NCBI GenBank assembly: GCA_045652835.1
Contig: JAZOLE010000121.1
Coordinates: 1 to 27,481 of the forward strand
DNA: 27,481 nucleotides
Direction of reading: 5' to 3'
Source of the DNA: SVQP01 sp045652835
GTDB taxonomy: Bacteria; Bacillota; Clostridia; Oscillospirales; CAG-272
The position numbers and the translations under genes were made by a program. The notes under the pieces are model-generated. The model was given only the letters and a program-made list of their open reading frames with translations, ran no database searches and was not told the origin of the DNA. Of the stretch, positions 1 through 8,032 are shown piece after piece. Within the stretch, counting starts at the first letter, position 1, and the number at the start of each line of letters is the position of its first letter.

Positions 1-2
1 TT

Positions 3-50
3 GCGTACAACAGACGCAACGAGCACGGTCATATCCCAATCCCCGACTAA
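3..50 (+). CDS. Possible 3' end of an upstream coding sequence
   Basis: The first 50 bases can be read as the last 15 codons of an open frame ending in TAA at 48-50 (it would end in IPIPD). Another frame ends at 52-54, so the frame is uncertain. The support is positional: a terminator-like hairpin starts about 15 bases later, the same distance seen after the stop of the second sensor gene at 5410. The upstream gene could be another member of the sensor family, but too little is in view to say. Confidence 0.3.
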   Translation, partial: AYNRRNEHGHIPIPD

Positions 51-65
51 GTAATCCACCCCCGA

Positions 66-100
66 CAGCCCCGGCTTGCGCCGCGACTGTTTTGCTTTTT
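66..100 (+). terminator. Rho-independent terminator (imperfect hairpin plus T-rich tail)
   Basis: An imperfect GC-rich hairpin (arms about 66-75 and 79-89) is followed by a T-rich tract TTTTGCTTTTT. Sequence and tail closely match the hairpin at 2668-2702, so it probably ends the gene upstream of the window. Confidence 0.6.
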
Positions 101-144
101 GTGTGGGCAAACGAAGAGGAAATATCTTCCTGCGCGCGTCCCAC

Positions 145-173
145 TTGTCAAAATTCTCGCTATATGGTAAAAT
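145..173 (+). promoter_or_regulatory. Sigma-A type promoter of the first sigma/sensor module
   Basis: TTGTCA at 145-150 and TAAAAT at 168-173 are separated by exactly 17 bases. The same boxes and spacing occur before the paralogous module at 2746-2774. This leaves a leader of roughly 90 bases before the ATG at 270. Confidence 0.75.
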
Positions 174-269
174 AATTTTGAAAAAGCAGGCAAAAGGCGT
201 GTACGGTTTGCAAAAAACGGTGTCTTTATAGGTGAAGGATCCTTACAATCTACCAAAAGGAGGTGCAGC

Positions 270-857
270 ATGGCAAGAATACAACGAGAAGCGTATCTGT
301 CCGACGAGCAGATCATCGATCTGTACTTTGCACGCGAGGAGCGGGCAATTGCAGAGACCGACAAAAAATATTGCCAGTATCTGTATACTGTAGCGTACAA
401 CATTCTTGCCAACGAGCAGGACGTGGAAGAATGCTTGCAGGACACTTATTTGCGCACGTGGAACGCGATTCCTCCGGATCGCCCCAAGCTTTTTCATGCG
501 TATTTGGCAAAGATCACGCGCAACGTTTCGCTCAACCGCTACAAGGCGGCAAAGCGGCAGAAGCGCGTGCCCTGCGAAGTCAGCGTTTCGCTTGACGAGC
601 TTGGCGAATGCGTATCCGGTGAACAAGAGCTTGCGCACGAGCTGAAATCAAAGGCGATTGCGCAGGTGATCAGCCGTTACTTGGAAAGCGTATCCGATCG
701 CCGCATGTACGTATTTGTGTCACGCTATTTCTATTCTCTGACCATTCCGCAGATCGCAAAGAGACTTTCATGCAGCACTACCTTGGTCAATAAGGAGCTT
801 ACCGAGATTCGGCGAGAGCTTCGCAAATGTTTGGATAAGGAGGGCATCGATATATGA
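270..857 (+). CDS. ECF-type RNA polymerase sigma factor (module 1)
   Basis: A 195-residue sigma-70 family protein of ECF size that should redirect RNA polymerase to a small regulon. Region 2 covers about residues 27-95 and includes the typical DVEECLQDTYLRTWNAIPP core (residues about 51-69). Region 4, a helix-turn-helix, lies around residues 135-190 (SLTIPQIAKRLSCSTTLVNK). An AAAGGAGG-type ribosome site precedes the ATG. The stop overlaps the start of the next gene by ATGA, so the two are translationally coupled, which is the usual arrangement for ECF factors with their membrane regulators. It is a close paralog of the 195-residue protein at 2871-3458. The regulon is unknown; autoregulation is possible but the promoter seen is of the housekeeping type. 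Confidence 0.93.
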   Translation: MARIQREAYLSDEQIIDLYFAREERAIAETDKKYCQYLYTVAYNILANEQDVEECLQDTYLRTWNAIPPDRPKLFHAYLAKITRNVSLNRYKAAKRQKRVPCEVSVSLDELGECVSGEQELAHELKSKAIAQVISRYLESVSDRRMYVFVSRYFYSLTIPQIAKRLSCSTTLVNKELTEIRRELRKCLDKEGIDI

Positions 858-2659
858 ATAAGGAACTGCTTTTTGACGCGGTTGGCGAGATCGATGATGG
901 CATATTAGACCGTTACCGCCGCATGGATATGCGTCTGGCGCGTAAGCATGCACGTAAAAAGAACGTCATACGCGTGCTTGCCGTGGCGGCATGCCTTGCA
1001 ATTTTGATCAGTGCGTGCGTGCCCGTGGGCATGCTGATTGCAAGTATTGAAAAAGAACCACCCGTGGTGAATCCGGGAGAGATCGTTTGGCCCGAGCAGT
1101 CGAGCGACGGGCAGGAAACGACGAGCAATGAGAACTCGACTAACGCAGAGGATGGCACCGCGCCCGTAGCACCCGACACCACGACAGATTCGGGTGAGGA
1201 CGCGACCGACCCCCCGGACGTGCCCCAGCCGCCCGAATCCATCGACCTGCGCAGTACAGCCGAGCTTGAAAAAATGCGCGAGATGATTCTTTGCCGGGAC
1301 GAGCAGGAGCTGGAGCAATACCTGTCAAGCGTGATGGGCGGCGGTGCGCAAAGCCGTCAGGATCTGATCGATTTTGTAAATCTGGTGGACACGACACCTT
1401 TTGTACACCTTTTGCAAGGTGAGATCACGTGGCTGAACTACTCCGAGGGGGTCAGCGTTGACACGGGCGAGCCTTACGAGACGTTTTACGTGACGGTGGA
1501 AGCCGACAACGGTGAATGGGTACGCTGCACGTACTCGTGGACAAAGCAGGATACCGCAGCGCGCCTGACTGCCGTGCTGGATGCACTTGGCGGAGACATG
1601 GGCATGGACGGTCCTGTGCTGACAGATGACCACCGCATGCTTTTGCTTGCGCAGCAGCGCGAGCCGCACCCGTCGGGCACGGGCGATACGGTTACGTGGT
1701 GGGGCGAGGTTGACGGGAACTTCATTGAGATCTGCTACTACGTTGACAGCCAAAAAGAGGTCAAGGCATCCGAGCTGTTTGGCTCGTTGGAGGTTACGGG
1801 TATTATTGAGCAGATCATCCAACCGCCCATAGAAGACCCCAAATATGCATGGGAGAATACGCAGTTCGGCGCGTTTTTGGAGCAACCGGAATACCATGCG
1901 TATCTGACCTATGACAGTACGCCGTCTCCCCAGCTTGATCCGTTTGTCAAGGATATCGACGTGGAAGGCAAGAACTATATCGACGCCAACGCCCCCAAGG
2001 AAAGAACGCTGACGCTGCATGGCGTGGAGTATGCTTTGACGTATAGCTATTCCACCACGCAGGATCTTGTCCTGCAGGCAACGCACTATTACACCGGCAA
2101 GACCGCGGACGGCAGAAAATACCAGGCGCGCTTTGACCTGGAAACCGGCGAATGCGTGATGTTCCGGCTTGAAGGCGGGCTTGTGGACGCGAGCATTTAC
2201 GAAGATCTATATACCGCTGAAACGGAATACTTGAAAACTCTGGTAAGTGATCTTGATCAATATGATTCCGGTGTCCATGTATCTTATCAAGGGGAAGATT
2301 TGTACGGTTATACCAGAAGAATCAGTGGCTATGAGTCCTGTGATGCCGTATATGTATTGTACGATAGCGAGTACCGTGTCATCGAGGGCTTTATGCTGGC
2401 CTATACCGGCTCGTTGCGTTTGCTGGATAGCCTGGGTGGCATTCCTGAGTATTTAAAGCAATCTATGATTGATACGCTGGACGGCATGGAGGAAACGAGC
2501 AGCTATGCCTATCGCCAATTTAACGGCTTTGTGATCACGCAGGACGGTCGATTGGCGATGGATTGCCAGGTGCAGGTGATGAATGACCTTCCGGGGTATG
2601 CAAATCCCGTGTTCGATTCCGCATCCTTGCTGATCTATCTGACCGAGCCTATCAAATAA
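854..2659 (+). CDS. Single-pass membrane protein, probable anti-sigma/sensor partner (module 1)
   Basis: A 601-residue protein. A cytoplasmic N-terminus of about 38 residues (KELLFDAVGEIDD, then LARKHARKK) is followed by one membrane helix at about 39-62 (VLAVAACLAILISAC). Next come an acidic Ser/Thr/Pro-rich linker (about 66-128), an extracellular domain (about 130-320) and a C-terminal domain (about 335-601) that the module 2 partner also has. There is no zinc-binding anti-sigma motif (HxxxCxxC). The role as regulator of the preceding sigma factor is inferred from the ATGA overlap, the membrane topology and the same pairing in module 2. The ribosome site AAGGAGGG lies 10 bases before the ATG. 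The ligand or stress sensed is unknown. Confidence 0.82.
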   Translation: MNKELLFDAVGEIDDGILDRYRRMDMRLARKHARKKNVIRVLAVAACLAILISACVPVGMLIASIEKEPPVVNPGEIVWPEQSSDGQETTSNENSTNAEDGTAPVAPDTTTDSGEDATDPPDVPQPPESIDLRSTAELEKMREMILCRDEQELEQYLSSVMGGGAQSRQDLIDFVNLVDTTPFVHLLQGEITWLNYSEGVSVDTGEPYETFYVTVEADNGEWVRCTYSWTKQDTAARLTAVLDALGGDMGMDGPVLTDDHRMLLLAQQREPHPSGTGDTVTWWGEVDGNFIEICYYVDSQKEVKASELFGSLEVTGIIEQIIQPPIEDPKYAWENTQFGAFLEQPEYHAYLTYDSTPSPQLDPFVKDIDVEGKNYIDANAPKERTLTLHGVEYALTYSYSTTQDLVLQATHYYTGKTADGRKYQARFDLETGECVMFRLEGGLVDASIYEDLYTAETEYLKTLVSDLDQYDSGVHVSYQGEDLYGYTRRISGYESCDAVYVLYDSEYRVIEGFMLAYTGSLRLLDSLGGIPEYLKQSMIDTLDGMEETSSYAYRQFNGFVITQDGRLAMDCQVQVMNDLPGYANPVFDSASLLIYLTEPIK

Positions 2660-2667
2660 CACAATTT

Positions 2668-2702
2668 CAGCCGCGGCTTTCGCCGCGGCTGTTTTGCTTT
2701 TT
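2668..2702 (+). terminator. Rho-independent terminator after module 1
   Basis: A perfect 9-bp stem (CAGCCGCGG at 2668-2676 with 2683-2691) and a 6-base loop are followed by TTTTGCTTTTT. It begins 8 bases after the stop codon at 2657-2659. Confidence 0.9.
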
Positions 2703-2745
2703 GCACGGGCGCGCGCAGGGAAAAATCTTCCTGCACGCGCTCCAC

Positions 2746-2774
2746 TTGTCAAAATGCTTCCCGTATGATAAAAT
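2746..2774 (+). promoter_or_regulatory. Sigma-A type promoter of the second sigma/sensor module
   Basis: TTGTCA at 2746-2751 and TAAAAT at 2769-2774 have a 17-base spacer. They match the module 1 promoter in both boxes and in the flanking CCACTTGTCAAAAT, which indicates that the intergenic segment was duplicated along with the genes. Confidence 0.78.
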
Positions 2775-2870
2775 AAATTCGAAAATCCCTGAAAAACTGT
2801 GCGTTTTTGGACGCGAATGCGGTCTATATAGATGAAGGGCCCCTGAAACAAGACACAAAGGAGGTGCAGC

Positions 2871-3458
2871 ATGGCAAAAAGACAACTGAATGCGTTTCTT
2901 TCGGACGAACAGATCATTGATCTGTATTTTGCCCGAGAGGAGCGTGCGATTGCCGAGACCGATAAGAAATACAGCGCATATTTGCATACCGTCGCGTTCA
3001 ATATTTTGTCCAACGAGCAGGATGCCGAGGAATGTCTGCAAGATACTTATTTGCGTGTGTGGAATGCAGTTCCGCCCGAGCGTCCTCGTGCGTTCCCGGC
3101 GTTTTTGGTCAAGATCACGCGCAATTTGTCCTTGCATCGCTACGAAACCGATCACAGAAAAAAGCGCGTGCCCAGTGCATCATGCGTTCCCTTAGAGGAA
3201 GTGCAGGAATTTTTGCCGGGTGAGAACAATCCGGACGCAGAGCTGCAATCCGCGACCGTGATGGCGGTCGTCAATACGTATTTGAAAACTACCACCAAGC
3301 GCAGAATGTATATTTTTATCTCGCGGTTTTTCTTCTCCCTGTCTGTTTCGCAGATTGCCGAAAGGCTTTCCTGCAGTCAGACGCTGGTCAGAAGAGAACT
3401 TGCCGCGATCAAACTTGAGCTGCGCGAAAAATTAGAACAGGAGGGGATTACAGTATGA
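2871..3458 (+). CDS. ECF-type RNA polymerase sigma factor (module 2)
   Basis: A 195-residue paralog of the module 1 sigma factor and exactly the same length. The N-terminal LSDEQIIDLYFAREERAIAE and the region 2 core (DAEECLQDTYLRVWNAVPPE) are nearly identical. Region 4 (about 135-190; SVSQIAERLSCSQTLVRREL) differs more, mainly in the recognition helix, so the two factors may read different promoters. A ribosome site (AAAGGAGGTG) precedes the ATG. The stop overlaps the sensor gene start by ATGA. It sits downstream of a terminator with its own promoter, so the module can be expressed independently of module 1. Confidence 0.93.
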   Translation: MAKRQLNAFLSDEQIIDLYFAREERAIAETDKKYSAYLHTVAFNILSNEQDAEECLQDTYLRVWNAVPPERPRAFPAFLVKITRNLSLHRYETDHRKKRVPSASCVPLEEVQEFLPGENNPDAELQSATVMAVVNTYLKTTTKRRMYIFISRFFFSLSVSQIAERLSCSQTLVRRELAAIKLELREKLEQEGITV

Positions 3459-5410
3459 AAAGAAAACAGCTTTTCGCAGAACTGACTGAGCTGGAAGATC
3501 AGCTTTTAGAGCAGTATTTTACAATGGATCAAGAGCTTGCACGCAAGCATACACGCAAAAGAATCGGTGTGCGCGTCCTTGCCGTAGCGGCTTGCATGGC
3601 AATCTTGCTTTGCGCTTGCGTACCCGTGGGCATGCTTGCGCATCCTGCAGGCAGAGCGGTGCTTAAGGGCGACTCCGAGGCACTGACCGAGCAGCTTAAC
3701 AAAATTGAGGGCTTTCAGCCTTGGCAGGAAAAAACCGCCGAGAAGCTGGAGCAGACTTTGCCCGGGCCCATGTGGGAGCTTTTGCAGACCACGCCTATTA
3801 TGGACGTGCTGACGCAATCGCAGTATCCTGCGTATGCTATGAAAAATGCGACCTTTGCGCCGTATGCATCGGGAGAAGTTGAGCCCGAGATTCTGGTATA
3901 CTTTTTAGATGATGAGAGTGGGCACTTTGGCGTAGAGACCGTCATCGATGCAGCCCCCGAGCAGTATGTGGATGACACGGCTCCCGAAACGTTTGTGCTG
4001 GAGCACGAGGATGCAAGCTATGAGCTGAGATATGCGTACTCCCAAACGCAGAGCCTTACGCATCAGGCGGTGCACGTGTACGAGCTGCATCAGGATGCTT
4101 ACACGTATACGGCATACGTTGACGTTGAAGCAGGGGAGTGCATTTACTGGTCTTCTCCCATGCGTGCCGCTGCTGCAGAGCAGGGCGGTGTTCCCGAGGC
4201 GGTTATGACGCAGCGTGCATATGACATGCTGGCAGAGTGCGTGCGTGACCCCGAGGCATACGAGCAGCTCACCTATACCGAGGATGGCTTGTATATTTGC
4301 GAATATACCAGAAATTTCCTTACCACTTTTGTGCCGTGCGAGGACGCTGAGCCCATTCATCCGGCTCTGCGCAGCTGTGACCGCGCTATCTTTGCATTTG
4401 ACGGCGCAGGCAATATGGTATCCTTTGACCTTGCGTATTTAGGTGCATTGCGCAACGCAGAAAAGCAAGTGCCCGAGGAGATCTACACCTTGGCGGAAAA
4501 CTATTTCAGATCCACGTTCCGTGATCAAGAGACTGTTGATTACGTTGCCGACGTGCATGACACCCCCTATGTGGTTGTGATCACGCCCAACGGCGGTCTT
4601 GCCCTGAAGCATGAATTCACCTTGGATCTTGTGTTTGGATCCTCTGCGTCGTTGGGATATATTGTACCCATGGCTGCAGGTAAAGCCGAGAATGATTTTG
4701 AAAAGGTGGAGATTTCCCAGCCTGACGGTCAGCGCGTGCTGCTGTCTGCAACGACCTCCGAAGGATCTGCTTACAAATATGAATATGATCAGAACGGCAG
4801 ATTGATCCGCGAGATCCGCAGCGCTTCGGGTGTAGTGAACAGAGAGATTGCGTACACGTATGACGAGTTGGGACAGCTGATTAAAAAGGAAGAATTTGAC
4901 GGTCAGGGTAATTTGGAGTATTTGTATCTGTATGAATACGATGAGCTTGGACGAGTGGTCTTTGAGCAGGACGGATTTTATAACTGCAAGCGTACCTACA
5001 CGTATGATGCAAACGGCAACTACGTGAAGTTGACCGAGGACCTCTTTGACGGAAGCGTGAGTGAAACCAAGGTCGAGGTGACCCGGGATGCAGCAGGTAA
5101 CGTGATCGGCGAAAAGTATTATGAAAACGGAGCGCTTGTGAGTGAACACGCGTATGAATACGATGCGCAAAACCGTTTGCTCAAGCACGTTCAACAGTTT
5201 GCAGATGACGGCTTTACGGTAACCTTTGAGTATAAGTATGAGGGAATTCGGACGCTGGAGTATGAGTATAGAGGTGGCACGCTGATATACAGTGCTGTTT
5301 CTTACTACAACAGAAACGGTGAGCTTACTTATGGCGAGTATTGCCAGGTAGGCGCAACCGCTCAGGATCGCTGGACAGTTACGTACCATTACGGCTATTT
5401 GGGTCAGTGA
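3455..5410 (+). CDS. Membrane-anchored probable anti-sigma/sensor with C-terminal YD (RHS-like) repeats (module 2)
   Basis: A 651-residue protein. Residues 1-38 are cytoplasmic and resemble module 1 (KQLFAELTELEDQ, LARKHTRKR); one membrane helix spans 39-61 (VLAVAACMAILLCACVPVGM). An outer domain at about 165-410 shares landmarks with the C-terminal domain of the module 1 partner (YELRYAYSQTQ, VDVEAGECIYW, FDLAYLGALRN). Residues 442-651 form YD/RHS-like repeats (YEYDQNGRLI, YTYDELGQLI, YEYDELGRVV, YTYDANGNYV, YEYDAQNRLL). Such repeats are known from RHS/wall-associated proteins as carbohydrate-binding or shell-forming beta strands. No toxin domain or RHS core motif follows, and the protein ends within the repeats. 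The sensor role is inferred from coupling to the sigma factor; the repeats suggest an extracellular ligand-binding part. Confidence 0.82.
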   Translation: MKRKQLFAELTELEDQLLEQYFTMDQELARKHTRKRIGVRVLAVAACMAILLCACVPVGMLAHPAGRAVLKGDSEALTEQLNKIEGFQPWQEKTAEKLEQTLPGPMWELLQTTPIMDVLTQSQYPAYAMKNATFAPYASGEVEPEILVYFLDDESGHFGVETVIDAAPEQYVDDTAPETFVLEHEDASYELRYAYSQTQSLTHQAVHVYELHQDAYTYTAYVDVEAGECIYWSSPMRAAAAEQGGVPEAVMTQRAYDMLAECVRDPEAYEQLTYTEDGLYICEYTRNFLTTFVPCEDAEPIHPALRSCDRAIFAFDGAGNMVSFDLAYLGALRNAEKQVPEEIYTLAENYFRSTFRDQETVDYVADVHDTPYVVVITPNGGLALKHEFTLDLVFGSSASLGYIVPMAAGKAENDFEKVEISQPDGQRVLLSATTSEGSAYKYEYDQNGRLIREIRSASGVVNREIAYTYDELGQLIKKEEFDGQGNLEYLYLYEYDELGRVVFEQDGFYNCKRTYTYDANGNYVKLTEDLFDGSVSETKVEVTRDAAGNVIGEKYYENGALVSEHAYEYDAQNRLLKHVQQFADDGFTVTFEYKYEGIRTLEYEYRGGTLIYSAVSYYNRNGELTYGEYCQVGATAQDRWTVTYHYGYLGQ

Positions 5411-5422
5411 CCGGTAACCCGA

Positions 5423-5452
5423 CAGCCGCGGCGCATGCCGCGGCTGTTTTTT
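5423..5452 (+). terminator. Rho-independent terminator after module 2
   Basis: A perfect 10-bp stem (CAGCCGCGGC at 5423-5432, GCCGCGGCTG at 5437-5446) with a GCAT loop and six T residues. It is closely related in sequence to the hairpins at 66 and 2668. Confidence 0.93.
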
Positions 5453-5477
5453 GCTATGGAAAATGTGCCCCATCCAC

Positions 5478-5506
5478 TTGCAAATGCTTGCGTGGTATGC
5501 TATAAT
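5478..5506 (+). promoter_or_regulatory. Sigma-A type promoter of the phosphodiester glycosidase gene
   Basis: TTGCAA at 5478-5483 and a perfect TATAAT at 5501-5506 have a 17-base spacer. The context CCACTTGCAAATGC resembles the module 1 and 2 promoters. The predicted leader is about 30 bases. Confidence 0.8.
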
Positions 5507-5539
5507 GAATGCAACCTAATTTCGAAAGGAACGGCTTTT

Positions 5540-7747
5540 ATGAAATTGATGAAGAAAATTACTTCCATTGCTCTGTGTGCGCTGATGCTGGCATCGGTGC
5601 TGTCCTTTGCTGTGTTGGCAGCGGGAGAGCCTACCGGCATGGACAAGAGCGCGACCGAGGAGATCAAGGTCAATGGCAAGGGCACGGGTGTCAACCTGAC
5701 CCAGTATTCGCTGACCGCGGGTTCTGTGTATGCAGACAGCGTCGGTGGATTGCTTAACGTCATTGAGATCGATCCCAAGGATCCCAACGTCTCTCTTCGT
5801 GTGATCAACTGCGGCGACTACACATGGTCTAAGGACACCATGGGTAACGCTGCCAACCATCTGAACAGTCTTACGACAGACGGCGTATATATTGCCGCGA
5901 TGAACGGCGACCCCTGGATCGTGTACCACACCGACTATGACGGTGACGGCAAGACCCCTACCGGCCCTGCAGTAAAGCACGTATCCGTTTCCAGAGGCTT
6001 GATGATCAAGAACGGTGAGATCTGGGCAACAGCACAGATTTCGGATGAAAACTACCTTGCCAAGGACGATAACGTCGAGCGCGGCACGCCTGCGGCAAAT
6101 CAGCCTATTTTTGCTGTCAAGAGTGACGGCACGGCTGTTTTCGGCTGTCCCAATATTGTGATCGATATCAAGAACACCACCAATTCCAAGACCGCAACCG
6201 CAGCCGGCATCAACCGTCTGCCTGCACCCAACTCCACGCTGATCTACAATTATCGTGCAGGTGAGACCATGGCGTATGAGGATGCGTATGAGGTCTATAT
6301 CCAGTGCGAGATCAACACCAACGTAGGTACAACTGCATTTGGTATTGGCAAGCAGGTCAAGGGCAAGGTCACGCATATTTTTGAAAGCGGTGACACAAGC
6401 GAGCGTCCTGCGCTGGATGCAAGAACCATTGTCATCTCCGCAAGAGGTAAGGCGATAAACGATCAAAAGGGCAAATATGCGGTAGGCGACACCGTTACCG
6501 TTGATTGCACCGTCAAATCCGATAAGATCTATCTCAGCCAGGCATCCGATTGGAGCGACGTGGTTGAGGCAACCGGCGGCTTCTATACGCTGGTTGAAAA
6601 GGGTGTGCATAAGGGTCAGGAGCTGACTACCAACTATCCTTGCACCATTGTTGGTGTTAAGAAGGACGGCACTATTATGCTGATCTCCACCACCACCCAG
6701 ACAGACGGCTCCCGTGCTGCATGCCGCATGAAGAACATGCAGGAAATGGTGGTTGAGCTTGGCTGCTATACCGCGATTATGTTTGACGGCGGTGGATCGA
6801 CACAGATGGTTACCTTGGAGGGTGACACGTTTGTCAGAAGAACCGCAACGTCGGACGGCAAAAACGCAGTGCGAGGTGTTATCAGCGGCCTTGGCGTTTG
6901 GTATCACGGTGCTGACGTTGCCACCACCAACAGCGACACCTTGGGCATTAAATTCCTGGACGGCCTTGGACTGAAGTCCACTTATGGCGAGGTTGAAGAT
7001 ACGAGCGGTCCTCACATCGAGGGCGCCCCCTCTTATTCCTACTACTACGTAGGTGACGTTTCCTTTATCAACGGCAAGGGCGAGAACGGTAGCGATCAGC
7101 CCTACACCGAGCTTGTCGGTATGAGAAACCCTGCATACAGCACGGATTGGCCGAGCGAAAAGAAGGAAGCCGAGGCGCGTCAGCCTGCTACCTTGGACGG
7201 CAGCACATTGACGCTTGGCGAGGATTGCCTGCTGACCATCAGCGGTTACGCGTTTGCAAACGGCTCGCAGAAGAAGATCTTGTATTCTTTGGATCAAAAG
7301 ACTTGGTATGAGGTACAGGGCGGCACGTACAGCGATGCTTCTGCCGATCTTGTACAGCAGGTCATGGCAAACGGCTGGATCAAGACCGCGTCTGCAGGAC
7401 ATGCCGTGTTTGAGAACGTTGGTGTGGACCTGAGCGAGTATCAGGGTCAGACCGTGACCGTGTCCTTTGCGGTTACGCCCGGTGCGGACGATAAGGCGCT
7501 GCACTTTTTGACCATTGAAAACCTTGCAGTTCCTGCTCCCACTCCCACCACCGAGGAGACCACCGAGCAGCCTACCACCGAGCCTGAATCCACCGAGGCT
7601 CCCACCTCAGCGCCCGAAACCACTCCCGAAACCGAACCCGAAACCGAGCCTGTAGCCGAAAAGAAGGGCTGCGGCAGCGTGATCGGCGGTGCGTTTGCAC
7701 TTGTTGCAATGCTGGCGGTTGCATGCGTGGTAAAGAAGAAGGATTAA
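5540..7747 (+). CDS. Secreted phosphodiester glycosidase (NAGPA-type domain) with C-terminal membrane tail
   Basis: A 735-residue exported protein. The start at 5540 is chosen because AAAGGA lies 9 bases before it and it opens directly on a signal peptide (MKLMKKITSIALCALMLASV, cleavage near AVLA-AGE, residue 28); starts further upstream would overlap the promoter. Residues about 60-456 form a NAGPA-type phosphodiester glycosidase domain (family PF09992): an ATGGFYTLV segment near 344-352, the active-site-like DGGGSTQM at 416-423 and the closing VRGVISGLGVWY. Family members cleave sugar phosphodiesters; in bacteria the targets are thought to be wall or capsule glycans, so the substrate here is open. 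A beta-rich domain (about 490-690) follows, then a Thr/Glu/Pro-rich stalk and a tail at 707-735: KKGCGS, a hydrophobic helix, KKKD. There is no LPXTG. Confidence 0.88.
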   Translation: MKLMKKITSIALCALMLASVLSFAVLAAGEPTGMDKSATEEIKVNGKGTGVNLTQYSLTAGSVYADSVGGLLNVIEIDPKDPNVSLRVINCGDYTWSKDTMGNAANHLNSLTTDGVYIAAMNGDPWIVYHTDYDGDGKTPTGPAVKHVSVSRGLMIKNGEIWATAQISDENYLAKDDNVERGTPAANQPIFAVKSDGTAVFGCPNIVIDIKNTTNSKTATAAGINRLPAPNSTLIYNYRAGETMAYEDAYEVYIQCEINTNVGTTAFGIGKQVKGKVTHIFESGDTSERPALDARTIVISARGKAINDQKGKYAVGDTVTVDCTVKSDKIYLSQASDWSDVVEATGGFYTLVEKGVHKGQELTTNYPCTIVGVKKDGTIMLISTTTQTDGSRAACRMKNMQEMVVELGCYTAIMFDGGGSTQMVTLEGDTFVRRTATSDGKNAVRGVISGLGVWYHGADVATTNSDTLGIKFLDGLGLKSTYGEVEDTSGPHIEGAPSYSYYYVGDVSFINGKGENGSDQPYTELVGMRNPAYSTDWPSEKKEAEARQPATLDGSTLTLGEDCLLTISGYAFANGSQKKILYSLDQKTWYEVQGGTYSDASADLVQQVMANGWIKTASAGHAVFENVGVDLSEYQGQTVTVSFAVTPGADDKALHFLTIENLAVPAPTPTTEETTEQPTTEPESTEAPTSAPETTPETEPETEPVAEKKGCGSVIGGAFALVAMLAVACVVKKKD

Positions 7748-7761
7748 ATTTTTGATAATAC

Positions 7762-7800
7762 GGGGCTGCCTCGAACAAGAGGCAGCCCCAAATTTGTGTG
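7762..7800 (+). terminator. Rho-independent terminator after the phosphodiester glycosidase gene
   Basis: A perfect 11-bp stem (GGGGCTGCCTC at 7762-7772, GAGGCAGCCCC at 7779-7789) with a 6-base loop, 15 bases after the stop. The following tail (AAATTTGTGTG) is only weakly T-rich. Confidence 0.8.
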
Positions 7801-7826
7801 CGTAACGCTGTAGGCAAACCGCTTGC

Positions 7827-7890
7827 GTAGGGGCGCATTCCATATGCGCCCGCAATAATTGCGAGGGGCGGATATAGAATCCGCCCCTAC
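7827..7890. repeat. Paired palindromic intergenic repeat (GTAGGGGCG family), copy pair 1
   Basis: Two inward-facing units start with GTAGGGGCG: one at 7827-7853, one on the opposite strand ending at 7890 (CGCCCCTAC). Each carries its own hairpin (GCGCAT/ATGCGC within 7833-7849; GGGGCGGA/TCCGCCCC within 7865-7887). A small CGCAAT/ATTGCG palindrome joins them at 7851-7863. This head-to-head layout is typical of REP-like (BIME-like) elements. The same 5' consensus recurs at 9280-9394 and inside the transposase gene at 25342-25932. Confidence 0.8.
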
Positions 7891-7974
7891 GAGGACGCTG
7901 GCGGTCGAGAACACAGGCCCCTAAAATGGATGCGTTCTAGTCGCTCCTTTTTCTCTGCCGTTGGCGGATTTTTC

Positions 7975-8003
7975 TTGCATTTTGTTCTTTGATATGCTAT
8001 AAT
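7975..8003 (+). promoter_or_regulatory. Sigma-A type promoter of the PAP2 gene
   Basis: TTGCAT at 7975-7980 and a perfect TATAAT at 7998-8003 are 17 bases apart. The ribosome site GGAGGG at 8022-8027 follows, then the ATG at 8033. Confidence 0.75.
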
Positions 8004-8032
8004 GTTCCCAAGAACGGCTTTCGGAGGGTTTC

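Noticed and set aside
4778..5407. RHS toxin or polymorphic toxin system
   Set aside because: YD repeats are few, there is no RHS core closing motif, the protein ends in the repeats, and no toxin or immunity gene follows.
5516..7504. Long open frame of 662 codons on the - strand opposite the glycosidase gene
   Set aside because: It is a mirror of a well-supported + strand gene with signal peptide and NAGPA motifs; its translation lacks family features and is rich in Cys, Arg and His, as shadow frames usually are.
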